Shown here: piece by piece, positions 16,291 through 24,590 of the stretch | How the letters are laid out: every line of letters starts with the position of its first letter | Numbering within the stretch: the stretch's first letter is position 1 | Assembly (NCBI RefSeq): GCF_029581275.1 | Contig: NZ_CP120742.1 | Span: 3,828,001-3,892,000, forward strand | Direction of reading: 5' to 3' | Length of the DNA: 64,000 bases | Source: Micromonospora sp. WMMD1155 | Lineage (GTDB): Bacteria; Actinomycetota; Actinomycetes; Mycobacteriales; Micromonosporaceae | Program-made: the position numbers and the translations under genes | Notes under the pieces: generated by a model | Told to the model about the DNA's origin: nothing | Databases searched by the model: none | What the model saw: the letters and a program-made list of their open reading frames with translations, nothing else

Positions 16291-16349
16291 CTTAATAATA
16301 AGCGGAACGTCGACGTCCATAGATGCCCGAGCCGGGCGCGGAGGGCCGC

Positions 16350-17735
16350 ATGAAACGCTCCAGGTCATTTGTCCTGTCCCTGGTCACCGTGCTCGCCGCG
16401 ACCCTCGGCGCGGCCTGGGTGGCACTGCCCGCGTACGCCGCGGGGGCCACCGCCAGCTTCGTCAAGACCGCCGACTGGGGTTCCGGTTGGGAGGGGAAGT
16501 ACACCATCACCAACGGTGGCACCTCGACCATCAACGGCTGGAGCCTCGCCTTCGACCTGCCGTCCGGCACCACGCTCGGCAGCTACTGGGACGCGCTGCT
16601 CACCTCCGCGGGCCAGCGGCACACCTTCACCAACCGGTCCTGGAACGGCACCATCGCCCCGGGCGCCTCGGTCTCCTTCGGCTTCCTGGCCAGCGGCTCC
16701 GGCTCGCCCAGCGGCTGCCAGCTCAACGGCGCGTCGTGCGGCGGCGGCACCCCGCCCACCACACCACCGCCCACGACTCCGCCGCCGACCACGCCACCGC
16801 CCACCACCCCACCGCCGACGAACCCGCCCACCGGTGGCCTGCCCGAGCATCTGCTCACCGGCTACTGGCACAACTTCGACAACCCAGCCGTCGAGCTGCG
16901 GCTGCGTGACGTCCCCACCGAGTACGACCTGGTGGCGGTGGCCTTCGCCGAGGCCACCTCGACACCCGGCGCGCTCACCTTCGGCGTCGACCCCGGTCTC
17001 GCCGCGTCGCTCGGCGGCTACACCGACACGGACTTCACCAACGACGTACGCACCCTGCACAGCCGGGGCAAGAAGGTGATCCTCTCGGTGGGCGGTGAGA
17101 CCGGCCGGGTCACCGTGAACGACGCCGCGTCGGCCACCGCGTTCGCCGACACGGCCGCCGCGCTGATCGCCCGGTACGGCTTCGACGGTATCGACATCGA
17201 CCTGGAGAACGGCCTCAACCCGACGTACATGGCGCAGGCGCTGCGCGCGCTCCGGGCCAAAGTCGGGTCGAGCCTGATCATCGCGATGGCCCCGCAGACG
17301 ATCGACATGCAGAACCCGGCCGGCGGTTATTTCAAGCTGGCGCTCGACATCAAGGACATCCTCACCGTCGTCAACACCCAGTTCTACAACTCCGGGGCGA
17401 TGCTCGGCTGCGACCAGAACGCCGCGTACGGCCAGGGCACGGTGAACTTCATCGTCGCGTTGGCCTGCATCCAACTGGAAGCCGGGCTCCGCCCCGACCA
17501 GGTCGGCCTCGGTCTGCCCGCCGGACCGGGGGCGGCCGGTGGCGGCATCGTCGCGCCCAGCGTGGTCAACGCGGCGCTCGACTGCCTGGCCCGGGGCACC
17601 AACTGCGGCAGCTTCCGCCCGCCGCGCACCTATCCCGGCATCCGCGGTGCGATGACCTGGTCGGTGAACTGGGACGTCAGCAACGGCAACACCTTCGCCC
17701 GCACGGTGGCCCCGCACCTGGACACCCTGCCCTGA
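16350..17735 (+). CDS. Secreted GH18 chitinase with N-terminal CBM2
   Basis: 461 residues from the ATG at 16350 (GGAGG upstream). Signal peptide (MKRSRSFVLSLVTVLAATLG, cleavage near AYA-AG), CBM2 cellulose/chitin-binding domain (about 30-130, with surface Trp in WGSGWEGKYTI, INGWSL and SWNG), a (PPTTP)n linker, then a GH18 TIM barrel (about 165-461). The catalytic motif DGIDIDLE is intact with D279, D282, D284 and E286. LTGYWHNFDNP and QFYNSGAMLGCD match ChiC/ChiD-like Streptomyces chitinases. The exported enzyme would hydrolyse chitin. Confidence 0.94.
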   Translation: MKRSRSFVLSLVTVLAATLGAAWVALPAYAAGATASFVKTADWGSGWEGKYTITNGGTSTINGWSLAFDLPSGTTLGSYWDALLTSAGQRHTFTNRSWNGTIAPGASVSFGFLASGSGSPSGCQLNGASCGGGTPPTTPPPTTPPPTTPPPTTPPPTNPPTGGLPEHLLTGYWHNFDNPAVELRLRDVPTEYDLVAVAFAEATSTPGALTFGVDPGLAASLGGYTDTDFTNDVRTLHSRGKKVILSVGGETGRVTVNDAASATAFADTAAALIARYGFDGIDIDLENGLNPTYMAQALRALRAKVGSSLIIAMAPQTIDMQNPAGGYFKLALDIKDILTVVNTQFYNSGAMLGCDQNAAYGQGTVNFIVALACIQLEAGLRPDQVGLGLPAGPGAAGGGIVAPSVVNAALDCLARGTNCGSFRPPRTYPGIRGAMTWSVNWDVSNGNTFARTVAPHLDTLP

Positions 17736-17770
17736 CAGTCCTGGCTGGCGTCTGTGCCAGCGGCAACCGT

Positions 17771-17938
17771 TAGGGCGTGTGTCAAAGCCCCTGGCCGGCC
17801 TGCGGCGGGCCCAGACGACGCCCGGCTGCGTTGGAGATGGGCTCGGATACAACACCGGTATCCGAGCCCATCTCCGCCTTGCCGGATCGCCGCCTGGACT
17901 CCGCCTCGGCTCGACCGAGGACTTTGATACACGCCCTA
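17771..17938. mobile_element. Foldback MITE-like element
   Basis: 168-bp element with terminal inverted repeats TAGGGCGTGTGTCAAAG (17771-17787) and CTTTGATACACGCCCTA (17922-17938), one mismatch in 17. The two halves are similar along their full length and meet at a perfect 18-bp stem: GGAGATGGGCTCGGATAC (17833-17850), 7-nt loop, and its complement (17858-17875). No coding potential. It follows the GH18 stop by 35 bp and probably also terminates its transcript. Its right end was the target of the neighbouring IS701 insertion. Confidence 0.8.
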
Positions 17939-17939
17939 G

Positions 17940-19371
17940 TAGTGCTTTGTTAGGTTCTGTGGCGTTTGTTGCGGTGTAAGGGTTTCACGGGTTGGTGGCA
18001 GGTGAGGCAGGCGCCGGTCCAGGTCGCGAGGAGTCGTTGCAGCTCGCGGATGACCGCATAAAGGGTCAGGCCGGCGCATCCGCTTTTGGGTCGAGGCGCA
18101 GTTCGGTGATGAACAGGTGCGCGGCGGTGGCCAGGGTGACGTGGCGGTGCCAGCCGATCCAGGAGCGGCCTTCGAAGTGGTCCAGGCCGAGGCCGGTCTT
18201 GAGTTCGCGGTAGTCATGTTCGATGCGCCAGCGGATCTTGCCGTAGCGGATCAGGTCGGTGTGGCTGGTGGTGGCAGGGAGGCTGGACAGCCAGTACTTC
18301 ACCGGTTCGGCCTGGTCGTCGGGCCACTGGGCGATCAGCCACCGCTGCGGCAGGAGCCCGTTGGGGTCACGGGCGACGCGGTGTCCGGCCGGGCGGACTC
18401 GTAGGAAGATGAACTGGGAGCTCATCGTGCCTTTCGAGCCTTCCCGCCAGGTGATCGTTTCCGTGGCCGCTCGTCCAGCGGCGCGAATGTGCTCGACCAG
18501 GCTGACCGCAGTCTTCGAGTAGCGCGGGTCGGTGCGCGTCGGTGGGCGACCCCGCCCGGACCACACCCGCGTCACCGGCTGCACGTCTGATGTGTGGGCG
18601 AGGGCATCGCCTTTGACCTGCATGATGTAGTCGACGGACCGCTCGTCCAAAGCGCCGCGGAACTGGCTGTTATCGCCGTAGCCGGCGTCGGCTGCCAGCA
18701 ACGGCGGGCGTAAATTTTGCTCGGCCAGCTCATCGAGCATCTCCACGACCATCGACCACTTCGGCCGGTGATGCTCATCGGCAGGTATCCCGCACCGGGA
18801 CCGGCGAGCGATCACCTCAGGGCGGTCAGCCTCGTCAACAGCCTGGTCGTCCCACGACGTCGGCAAGAACAACCGCCAATCCAGCGGACACGACGCGGCG
18901 TCAGTGACGGCGTGGACACTCACCCCGATCTGGCAGTTCGCGACCTTGCCCAACGTGCCGGAGTACTGCCTGGCCACGCCCGGCGAGCCCTTGCCGTCTT
19001 TCGGGAAACCGGTGTCGTCGACCACCCACACCACCGGAGCGACCACCTCGACCGCCCGACGGGCCAACCGCATCCGCACCGCCTCGGTGTCCCACGTCGA
19101 GGTCGTCACGAACTGTTGCAGCCCCTGATGATCCACCCCAAGCCGATCCGCCATCGGCTGCATCGACTTACGCCGCCCGTCCAGCAACAGCCCTCGCAGA
19201 TACGTCTCACCCTTGGCCCGCTGATCCGAGCGCACCAAAGGGGTGAACACATCCACGGCGAACGCCTCAAGCCGTTGCCGCACAACCAAAAGCTCGTCAG
19301 GAGTCACCGCAACATCGAACTACTCAGACCGCCCCGATGACCCCACGACACGCCGACCTAACAAAGCACTA
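17940..19371 (-). mobile_element. IS701-family insertion sequence
   Basis: 1,432-bp element with perfect 16-bp terminal inverted repeats TAGTGCTTTGTTAGGT (17940-17955) and ACCTAACAAAGCACTA (19356-19371). It is flanked by the 4-bp direct repeat CTAG (17936-17939 and 19372-19375), the target duplication known for IS701 elements. The left CTAG includes the last bases of the foldback MITE, so the IS entered at the MITE boundary and is the younger of the two. It carries one transposase gene on the minus strand. Confidence 0.93.
18066..19307 (-). CDS. IS701-family transposase (with out-of-frame C-terminal extension)
   Basis: 413 residues in the main frame. DDE transposase with catalytic residues in VVWVVDDTGFPKDGKGS (D), LLAADAGYGDNSQFRGAL (D) and RWRIEHDYRELKTGLGLDHF (E). 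The main frame ends at 18066 with LRLDPKADAPA. A 44-codon continuation (GCAGLTLYAVIRELQ to HRNKRHRT) that looks like the normal C-terminus of this family is in the -1 frame and stops at a TAA (17950-17952) inside the terminal repeat. A slippery heptamer C-CCA-AAA (18090-18084) lies exactly at the switch. So the full product may be 452 residues, made by frameshifting, or the gene may be mildly damaged. Confidence 0.9.
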   Translation of the reverse strand: MTPDELLVVRQRLEAFAVDVFTPLVRSDQRAKGETYLRGLLLDGRRKSMQPMADRLGVDHQGLQQFVTTSTWDTEAVRMRLARRAVEVVAPVVWVVDDTGFPKDGKGSPGVARQYSGTLGKVANCQIGVSVHAVTDAASCPLDWRLFLPTSWDDQAVDEADRPEVIARRSRCGIPADEHHRPKWSMVVEMLDELAEQNLRPPLLAADAGYGDNSQFRGALDERSVDYIMQVKGDALAHTSDVQPVTRVWSGRGRPPTRTDPRYSKTAVSLVEHIRAAGRAATETITWREGSKGTMSSQFIFLRVRPAGHRVARDPNGLLPQRWLIAQWPDDQAEPVKYWLSSLPATTSHTDLIRYGKIRWRIEHDYRELKTGLGLDHFEGRSWIGWHRHVTLATAAHLFITELRLDPKADAPA

Positions 19372-19381
19372 CTAGCGCGGA

Positions 19382-20053
19382 TCAGCGACCGGCGGTCACC
19401 GGCCGCCGGTCGTCGCGGTCCCGGCGTCGCCGAAGCTTGCGGACCACCCAGGCGACCACCATCACCACGAAGACCGCGCCGATCGCGTAGTTGAACCAGT
19501 CGCTGTAGCGCTCGACGTCCTGCCACCGGCTGCCCAGCGCGTAGCCGGCCCCCACGATCAGACCGTTCCACACCCCGCTGCCGATCGTGGTGAACAGGAT
19601 GAACTCTCCGAGCGGCATCCGATTGGCCCCGGCCGGCACGGAGACCAGACTCCGGACCACCGGCACCACCCGGCCGATCAGCACCGCCCACCGGCCGTGC
19701 CGCTCGAACCAGCGGTCGGCCCTCTCCAGGTCGTCGCTGTCCACCAGCGGGATGCGGTCCAGCCACCGCTTGAGCCGGTCCTCGCCGAGCGCGGCACCGA
19801 GCCAGTAGAGCACCAGCGCGCCGACGAGCGAACCGACGGTCGCGGCCACCACCACGACCACCACGTTGAACCGGCCCTGGTGAGCCAGGAAGCCGGCCAT
19901 CGCCAAGACGATCTCGCTGGGGATGGGTGGGACGATGCTCTCCAACGCCACCAGCAGCGCCACGCCGACCGGGCCCATGGCCTCGATCACGGTGGCCACC
20001 CACCCGGTCAGCCCGGTGAACTCGGACGGGTCGCCACTCCGGGCGTACGCCAT
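19382..20053 (-). CDS. DedA-family membrane protein
   Basis: 223 residues with four to five hydrophobic segments. DedA/VTT (SNARE-associated) domain: VALLVALESIVPPIPSEIVLAMAGF carries the conserved acidic re-entrant region, and GRVVPVVRSLVSVPAGANRM carries the conserved Arg and Pro-Ala-Gly motif. Proteins of this family flip lipid carriers such as undecaprenyl phosphate or phospholipids across the membrane. The ribosome site GGAAGGA is upstream of the ATG. The stop lies 10 bp from the IS701 right end, so the insertion may have cut away its natural terminator, but the coding frame is intact. Confidence 0.9.
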   Translation of the reverse strand: MAYARSGDPSEFTGLTGWVATVIEAMGPVGVALLVALESIVPPIPSEIVLAMAGFLAHQGRFNVVVVVVAATVGSLVGALVLYWLGAALGEDRLKRWLDRIPLVDSDDLERADRWFERHGRWAVLIGRVVPVVRSLVSVPAGANRMPLGEFILFTTIGSGVWNGLIVGAGYALGSRWQDVERYSDWFNYAIGAVFVVMVVAWVVRKLRRRRDRDDRRPVTAGR

Positions 20054-20111
20054 GGTCGTCCTTCCGCGTCGGCTCCGGGGGATCGGGTGGTCATACCCAA
20101 CGGGCCGGTCG

Positions 20112-20726
20112 TTACACCTCCGGGTGCAGCGCGGCGTCCGCCGGCCCCTGCCGCCAACCAGTGAACACCACGGTCAGGCCGGCGCGGGACGGCGCGCAGC
20201 AGAACGGACCGGCCACCGCCTCCGCCGTCGGATCCAGCGGGGTGAGCCGGACCAGTCGCCACGGCTCGTCGTCGGCCCGGGCGCGGACGGTCAGCGCGTC
20301 GCCGGCGCGGCTGACCCGCACTGTCACCTCCCGGCCCGACCACTGCGGCACCGGCGCCACCGACCAGTCGGAGAACTCCCGGGTCACCACCGCGCCGAGC
20401 TGCGACTCGCCGTCACTCATCTCGACACCGGCCTTGGTCCAGGTCCGTTCGTCGACCCGGACGAGCACACCCGCCTGGTCGAACTGCGCCGAGAAGTCGA
20501 GCCGGAAGCCCACCTCCATGGCCGTGCCCACGGGAAGGGGCGCCAGCAGGGCCGGAGCGTCGTCGTGGACGAATCCGTAGCTGGTCCGCCGCCACAGGTC
20601 GCTTCCGGCCGCCGGTTCGACGACCAGCTCACCGGTCGGCCGCTCGTCGACGCGTACCGGCGGGTGCAGCCACCGCCCCCGGGACCAGTCCAACGGTTCG
20701 CTCGGTGGTACGAGGTCGTCTCCCAT
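20112..20726 (-). CDS. DUF1349 domain protein
   Basis: 204 residues from the ATG at 20726 (a longer frame to 21470 is antisense to the GH13 gene and is rejected). Concanavalin-like beta-sandwich DUF1349: TDLWRRTSYGF-type segment (GSDLWRRTSYGFVHDDAPAL), then DQAGVLVRVDERTWTKAGVE and VTREFSDWSVAPV. It is a small cytosolic, probably carbohydrate- or ligand-binding protein of unknown role. It is divergent from the GH13 gene, with 57 bp between the starts, so shared control is possible. Confidence 0.87.
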   Translation of the reverse strand: MGDDLVPPSEPLDWSRGRWLHPPVRVDERPTGELVVEPAAGSDLWRRTSYGFVHDDAPALLAPLPVGTAMEVGFRLDFSAQFDQAGVLVRVDERTWTKAGVEMSDGESQLGAVVTREFSDWSVAPVPQWSGREVTVRVSRAGDALTVRARADDEPWRLVRLTPLDPTAEAVAGPFCCAPSRAGLTVVFTGWRQGPADAALHPEV

Positions 20727-20783
20727 GACGGGCACGATAACCAAGGGTTTGCCGAGCTGATCGTTCGGAGATGTTCCTCCGGC

Positions 20784-22436
20784 ATGGGTGACCGTTGGTA
20801 TTCCGAAGCCGTCGTCTACTGCCTCGACATCGACACGTACGCCGACTCCGACGGCGACGGGGTCGGTGACATCCGGGGGCTGATCGGGAGACTGGACTAT
20901 CTGGCCCGTCTCGGGGTGACCTGCCTGTGGCTGCACCCGATCCACCCGTCGCCCAACCGTGACGACGGCTACGACGTCACCGACTTCTACAACGTGGACC
21001 CACGTTTCGGCACCCTGGGGGACTTCGCCGAACTGCTGCACCAGGCGCAGAACCGGGGCATCCGCGTGATCATCGACCTGGTCGTCAACCACACCTCCGA
21101 CGAGCACCCGTGGTTCCAGTCCGCCCGCTCCTCGCCGGACTCGCCGTACCGGGACTGGTACGTCTGGTCCGACACCGAGCCGGACGACCGGCACCAGGGC
21201 ATGGTCTTCCCCGGCGAGCAGAACGAGACCTGGAGCTACGACCGGACCGCCAAGGCGTGGTTCTACCACCGGTTCTACAAGTTCCAGCCGGACCTGAACT
21301 TCGCCAACCCGGAGGTCCGGGCCGAGGTCAAGAAGATCATGTCGTTCTGGCTCCAGCTCGGCGTCTCCGGCTTCCGGATGGACGCGGTGCCGTTCATCAT
21401 CGAGCTGACTGAGCCGGGCAACCCGAACTCCCCGAAGGACTTCGAGTTCCTCACCGAGATGCGCCAGCACGTGCAGTGGCGCCGGGGCGACGCCGTCCTG
21501 CTGGCCGAGGCGAACGTCGAGCCGGACCAGCTACCCACGTTCTTCGGCGACTCCAGCGGCTCCGGCAACCGGATCCACATGCTCTTCGACTTCATGCTCA
21601 ACGGTCGGCTCATGCTCGCCCTGGCCCGGGAGGACCCGGAGTCGTTGATCGACGCGCTGCGCGACACCCCGACGCTGCCGGTCGGCGGGCAGTGGGCCAC
21701 CTTCCTGCGTAACCACGACGAGATCGACCTGTCCCGGCTCACCACCGAACAACGCAACCAGGTGTACGCGCAGTTCGGCCCGGACGAGAACATGCGCATC
21801 TACGACCGGGGCATCCGTCGCCGGTTCGCCCCGATGCTCGGTAACGACCGGCGGCGCATCGAGCTGGCGTACGCCCTGCAGTTCTCGATGCGCGGCACGC
21901 CGGTGTTGCGCTACGGCGAGGAGATCGGGATGGGCGAGAACCTGTCGCTGCCCGGTCGGGAGGCGATCCGTACCCCGATGCAGTGGTCGTACCAGCCGAA
22001 CGCCGGCTTCTCCACGGCGGACCCGGAGAAGCTGGTCCGCCCGGTGATCGACAAGGGTGAGTTCGGCTACCAGAACGTCAACGTCACCGCCCAGCGCAGC
22101 GACCCGAAGTCGCTGCTCGCCTGGTTCGAGCGGATGATCCGTACGCTGCGCGAGGCCCCCGAGATCGGCTCCGGCTCGACCACCCACATCGACGTGGCGA
22201 TGCCGGCCGGCGTGCTCGCGCACCGGGCGGACGGGCCGACCGGGACCATGGTGTTCCTGCACAACCTGGGCACCGACGACGTCGAGGTGGACCTGAGCAG
22301 CCTCGAACCGGAGGCCGACCTGCCGATCGACGTGCTCACCGACCGGGGCTACGGCGAGTTGGGCAAGCTCGGCGCGGTGAAGGTCTCCGGGCACGGATAC
22401 CGGTGGATTCGCCTATGCCGGGGCCGGGGGTTCTGA
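20784..22436 (+). CDS. GH13-family alpha-glucosidase/trehalose-synthase-like enzyme
   Basis: 550 residues from the ATG at 20784; the open frame extends upstream through the divergent DUF1349 gene as a shadow. (beta/alpha)8 amylase domain: CLDIDTYADSDGDGVGDIRG, VIIDLVVNHTSDEHPWF (region I), SGFRMDAVPFII (nucleophile Asp), VLLAEANVEPD (acid Glu), TFLRNHDEID (transition-state Asp). GTPVLRYGEEIGMGEN and a C-terminal beta domain follow. It resembles TreS-like enzymes acting on maltose/trehalose but lacks the fused maltokinase. No signal peptide, so it acts inside the cell on maltose, trehalose or short glucans. Confidence 0.9.
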   Translation: MGDRWYSEAVVYCLDIDTYADSDGDGVGDIRGLIGRLDYLARLGVTCLWLHPIHPSPNRDDGYDVTDFYNVDPRFGTLGDFAELLHQAQNRGIRVIIDLVVNHTSDEHPWFQSARSSPDSPYRDWYVWSDTEPDDRHQGMVFPGEQNETWSYDRTAKAWFYHRFYKFQPDLNFANPEVRAEVKKIMSFWLQLGVSGFRMDAVPFIIELTEPGNPNSPKDFEFLTEMRQHVQWRRGDAVLLAEANVEPDQLPTFFGDSSGSGNRIHMLFDFMLNGRLMLALAREDPESLIDALRDTPTLPVGGQWATFLRNHDEIDLSRLTTEQRNQVYAQFGPDENMRIYDRGIRRRFAPMLGNDRRRIELAYALQFSMRGTPVLRYGEEIGMGENLSLPGREAIRTPMQWSYQPNAGFSTADPEKLVRPVIDKGEFGYQNVNVTAQRSDPKSLLAWFERMIRTLREAPEIGSGSTTHIDVAMPAGVLAHRADGPTGTMVFLHNLGTDDVEVDLSSLEPEADLPIDVLTDRGYGELGKLGAVKVSGHGYRWIRLCRGRGF

Positions 22437-22478
22437 CGCTAAGCTCCTCCGATCACCCCAAGTTACTCGGAGGTAGTC

Positions 22479-23237
22479 ATGTCGGAGGAGCCCCGCGTCG
22501 CCATCGTCACCGGAGCCGCGCGCGGTATCGGCGCGGCCACCGCCCGGCGGTTGGCCGCCGACGGGATGGCTGTCGCCGTGGTCGACATCGAGGAGGCGGC
22601 CACCAAGGAGACGGTGGACGCCATCGCCGCCGCCGGTGGCCGGTCGCTCGGCGTGGGCGCCGACGTGTCCGACCGGGAGCAGGTGGAGGCGGCCGTGGAA
22701 CGGATCGCCGCCGAGTTGGGCGCGCCCACCGTCCTGGTCAACAACGCCGGTGTGCTGCGGGACAACCTGCTCTTCAAGATGACCAGCGCCGACTGGGACA
22801 CCGTGATGGGCGTACACCTGCGGGGCGCGTTCCTGTTCAGCCAGGCCGCGCAGAAGCACATGGTGGAGCGCAAGTGGGGCCGGATCGTCAACCTCTCCAG
22901 CACCTCGGCGCTGGGCAACCGGGGCCAGGCGAACTACGCCGCCGCCAAGGCCGGCCTCCAGGGCTTCACCAAGACGCTCGCCATCGAGCTGGGGCCGTTC
23001 GGGGTGACGGTCAACGCGGTCGCGCCCGGCTTCATCGTCACGGACATGACCGCGGCCACCGCCGCGCGGATCAAGGTCGACTTCGACGACTTCCAGAAGC
23101 ACGCCGCCGCCGAGATCCCGGTGCGCCGTCCGGGGCGGCCGGAGGACGTCGCGCACACCATCTCGTTCCTGGCGAGCGAGGGCGCCGGATTCGTGTCCGG
23201 CCAGGTCATCTACGTGGCCGGCGGCCCACGGGACTGA
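22479..23237 (+). CDS. Short-chain dehydrogenase/reductase (FabG-like)
   Basis: 252 residues with a classical SDR Rossmann fold: TGAARGIGAATARRLA (cofactor Gly motif), VVDIEEA (Asp after beta2, pointing to NAD(H) preference), NNAGVLRDNLLFKM, catalytic Ser/Tyr/Lys in IVNLSSTSALGNRGQANYAAAKAGLQGF, and VNAVAPGFIVTDMT. Resembles 3-oxoacyl-ACP reductase/FabG4-like enzymes, so a ketoacyl or hydroxyacyl-CoA substrate is likely, but the substrate cannot be read from sequence. A GGAGG site is directly upstream. Transcription probably ends at the hairpin 23248-23285. Confidence 0.92.
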   Translation: MSEEPRVAIVTGAARGIGAATARRLAADGMAVAVVDIEEAATKETVDAIAAAGGRSLGVGADVSDREQVEAAVERIAAELGAPTVLVNNAGVLRDNLLFKMTSADWDTVMGVHLRGAFLFSQAAQKHMVERKWGRIVNLSSTSALGNRGQANYAAAKAGLQGFTKTLAIELGPFGVTVNAVAPGFIVTDMTAATAARIKVDFDDFQKHAAAEIPVRRPGRPEDVAHTISFLASEGAGFVSGQVIYVAGGPRD

Positions 23238-23247
23238 CCCGTACTCC

Positions 23248-23285
23248 CGACGGGGTCGCTCCTTCGCGAAGGGGTGGCCCCGTCG
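23248..23285. terminator. Bidirectional hairpin between convergent SDR and membrane-protein genes
   Basis: Outer stem CGACGGGG (23248-23255) / CCCCGTCG (23278-23285) with an inner CCTTCGCGAAGG helix (23261-23272). It lies between convergent genes. There is no T-run, as is usual in actinomycetes. Confidence 0.6.
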
Positions 23286-23316
23286 CCGCGTCAGGCGGCC
23301 GCGCGCTGTCGCCGGG

Positions 23317-23733
23317 TCAGGCGGGGTCGCGGCGGGTGCGCCAGAGCCAGATCAGGCCGAGCACCGGCAACACCAGCGGGATGTAGCCGTAGCCGCTGCC
23401 GAACTGCGACCAGACCGTCTCGTCCGGGAACAGCTCCTTGTCGACGAGGCTCAGGCCGCCGACCGCGACCACGCCGACCAGCTCCACGGAGCAGCAGGCC
23501 AACGCCACCCGTCGGCCGGTGTGCCCGGCCCGGGCCAGCCCCACGGCCGCCACGATGTAGATGAGCGCGGCCAGCGCGGACAGCAGGTACGCGACCGGGG
23601 CCTCGTCGAACTTCGTCGCGATCTGCAAACCCGCCCGGCTGGTCGCGGCGATGGCGAAGAGCAGGTAGACCGCGATCAGCAGCCGACCGGGACCGGAGTT
23701 CGTGCGGCGTCGAGCCGACGCGGTCTCAACCAC
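23317..23733 (-). CDS. Small four-helix membrane protein
   Basis: 138 residues with four hydrophobic segments (LLIAVYLLFAIAATSRAGLQ, VAYLLSALAALIYIVAAVGL, RVALACCSVELVGVVAVGGL, IPLVLPVLGLIWLWRTRRD). The pattern ending DKELFPDETVWSQFGSGYGY matches an uncharacterised actinomycete membrane-protein family. Its start overlaps the 3' end of the next membrane-protein gene by 8 bases, so the two are coupled and possibly form a complex. Function unknown. Confidence 0.82.
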   Translation of the reverse strand: MVETASARRRTNSGPGRLLIAVYLLFAIAATSRAGLQIATKFDEAPVAYLLSALAALIYIVAAVGLARAGHTGRRVALACCSVELVGVVAVGGLSLVDKELFPDETVWSQFGSGYGYIPLVLPVLGLIWLWRTRRDPA

Positions 23734-24127
23734 CGAGCACCTCCCAGGTCTGCTGCAACCGGACCACCACCACCGGGGTCACCAAGCAGACCGCGCACAC
23801 GATGGCCGAACCCCACCGGGTCGGCTCCATCCGGGCCAGCACCCAGGCCAGCGGTGGCAGGCACACGAGCGTGACCAGGTAACCGAAGAAGGCTCCGGGC
23901 TCGCCGGGCCGGTCCCCGCCGCCCACCGCGACGAGCGCCGGCACGCCCAGCACGAGCAACGACACCTCGAGTACGGCCAGGCCGACGAACTGCACCCGGT
24001 CCGGCGGTCGTCGGCGCACCGCCACGACCAGCGCCCACACCGCGACGAGCAGCGACAGCACGATCGGCACCGTCGCGACGATCCCGTCCACCGGTGAGTC
24101 GACGCCCACGCTGGTCACCGGCCCCAC
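23726..24127 (-). CDS. Small four-helix membrane protein (pair partner)
   Basis: 133 residues, four hydrophobic segments (IVATVPIVLSLLVAVWALVV, VQFVGLAVLEVSLLVLGVPA, AFFGYLVTLVCLPPLAWVLA, WGSAIVCAVCLVTPVVVVRL), a short Arg-rich loop RRRPPDRVQ between helices 1 and 2, and a C-terminal LQQTWEVLGG tail. It is the upstream member of a translationally coupled pair with the 23317-23733 gene (8-base overlap). No enzymatic motif seen. Function unknown. Confidence 0.8.
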   Translation of the reverse strand: MGPVTSVGVDSPVDGIVATVPIVLSLLVAVWALVVAVRRRPPDRVQFVGLAVLEVSLLVLGVPALVAVGGGDRPGEPGAFFGYLVTLVCLPPLAWVLARMEPTRWGSAIVCAVCLVTPVVVVRLQQTWEVLGG

Positions 24128-24227
24128 CCGGTCGTTGCCTCGGTCACCGGCACAGCCTACTAACCGTCGTAGTAAACGGCTGAACCCGCCTCGGCTCGGG
24201 TCCGCCGAGCGGTGCCTCGGACGGCAG

Positions 24228-24590
24228 TCAGTCGCTGCCCGGCAACCAGTACACGGAGACGGCGAGGAGCGGGTCCGGTCCGTCGTTGCGGATCTGGTGC
24301 GGCACCCTGCTGTCGAACGCCGCGACGTCCCCGGCCCGCAGCACGCTCGTCTGGTCGCCGAAGGTCAGGGTTCCGGTGCCCGACACGATGATCCACATTT
24401 CGCGGGAGCGGTGGACATCGAGGTCGTTGGAGGTGTTCGGCGCGACCGACCAGCGAGCAACCTCGAACGGTGCGGGCGCGCTCGCCGGGAACGGCAGCAG
24501 ACCCTGGTGCACGGGCCCGCCCTCGGCGAAGTCGTACCAGTGGGCGAAGGCGACCGGGCCGCTGGTCGACGGTGAGTTCGTGTTCGGCAT
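24228..24590 (-). CDS. Cupin-domain protein
   Basis: 120 residues, a single small beta-barrel cupin. DVHRSREMWIIVSGTGTLTFG matches cupin motif 1 (with His and Glu) and AGDVAAFDSRVPHQIRN matches motif 2 (with His), so a metal site is possible although the first His pair is incomplete. FEVARWSVAPNTSNDLD precedes it. Such proteins are sugar or small-metabolite binding or isomerising enzymes. Divergent from the Gfo/Idh/MocA gene (194-bp gap). Specific role not deducible. Confidence 0.82.
   Translation of the reverse strand: MPNTNSPSTSGPVAFAHWYDFAEGGPVHQGLLPFPASAPAPFEVARWSVAPNTSNDLDVHRSREMWIIVSGTGTLTFGDQTSVLRAGDVAAFDSRVPHQIRNDGPDPLLAVSVYWLPGSD

Noticed and set aside
20727..21470. N-terminal extension of the DUF1349 gene
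   Set aside because: The extension is antisense to the GH13 catalytic domain; DUF1349 similarity starts at the ATG at 20726.
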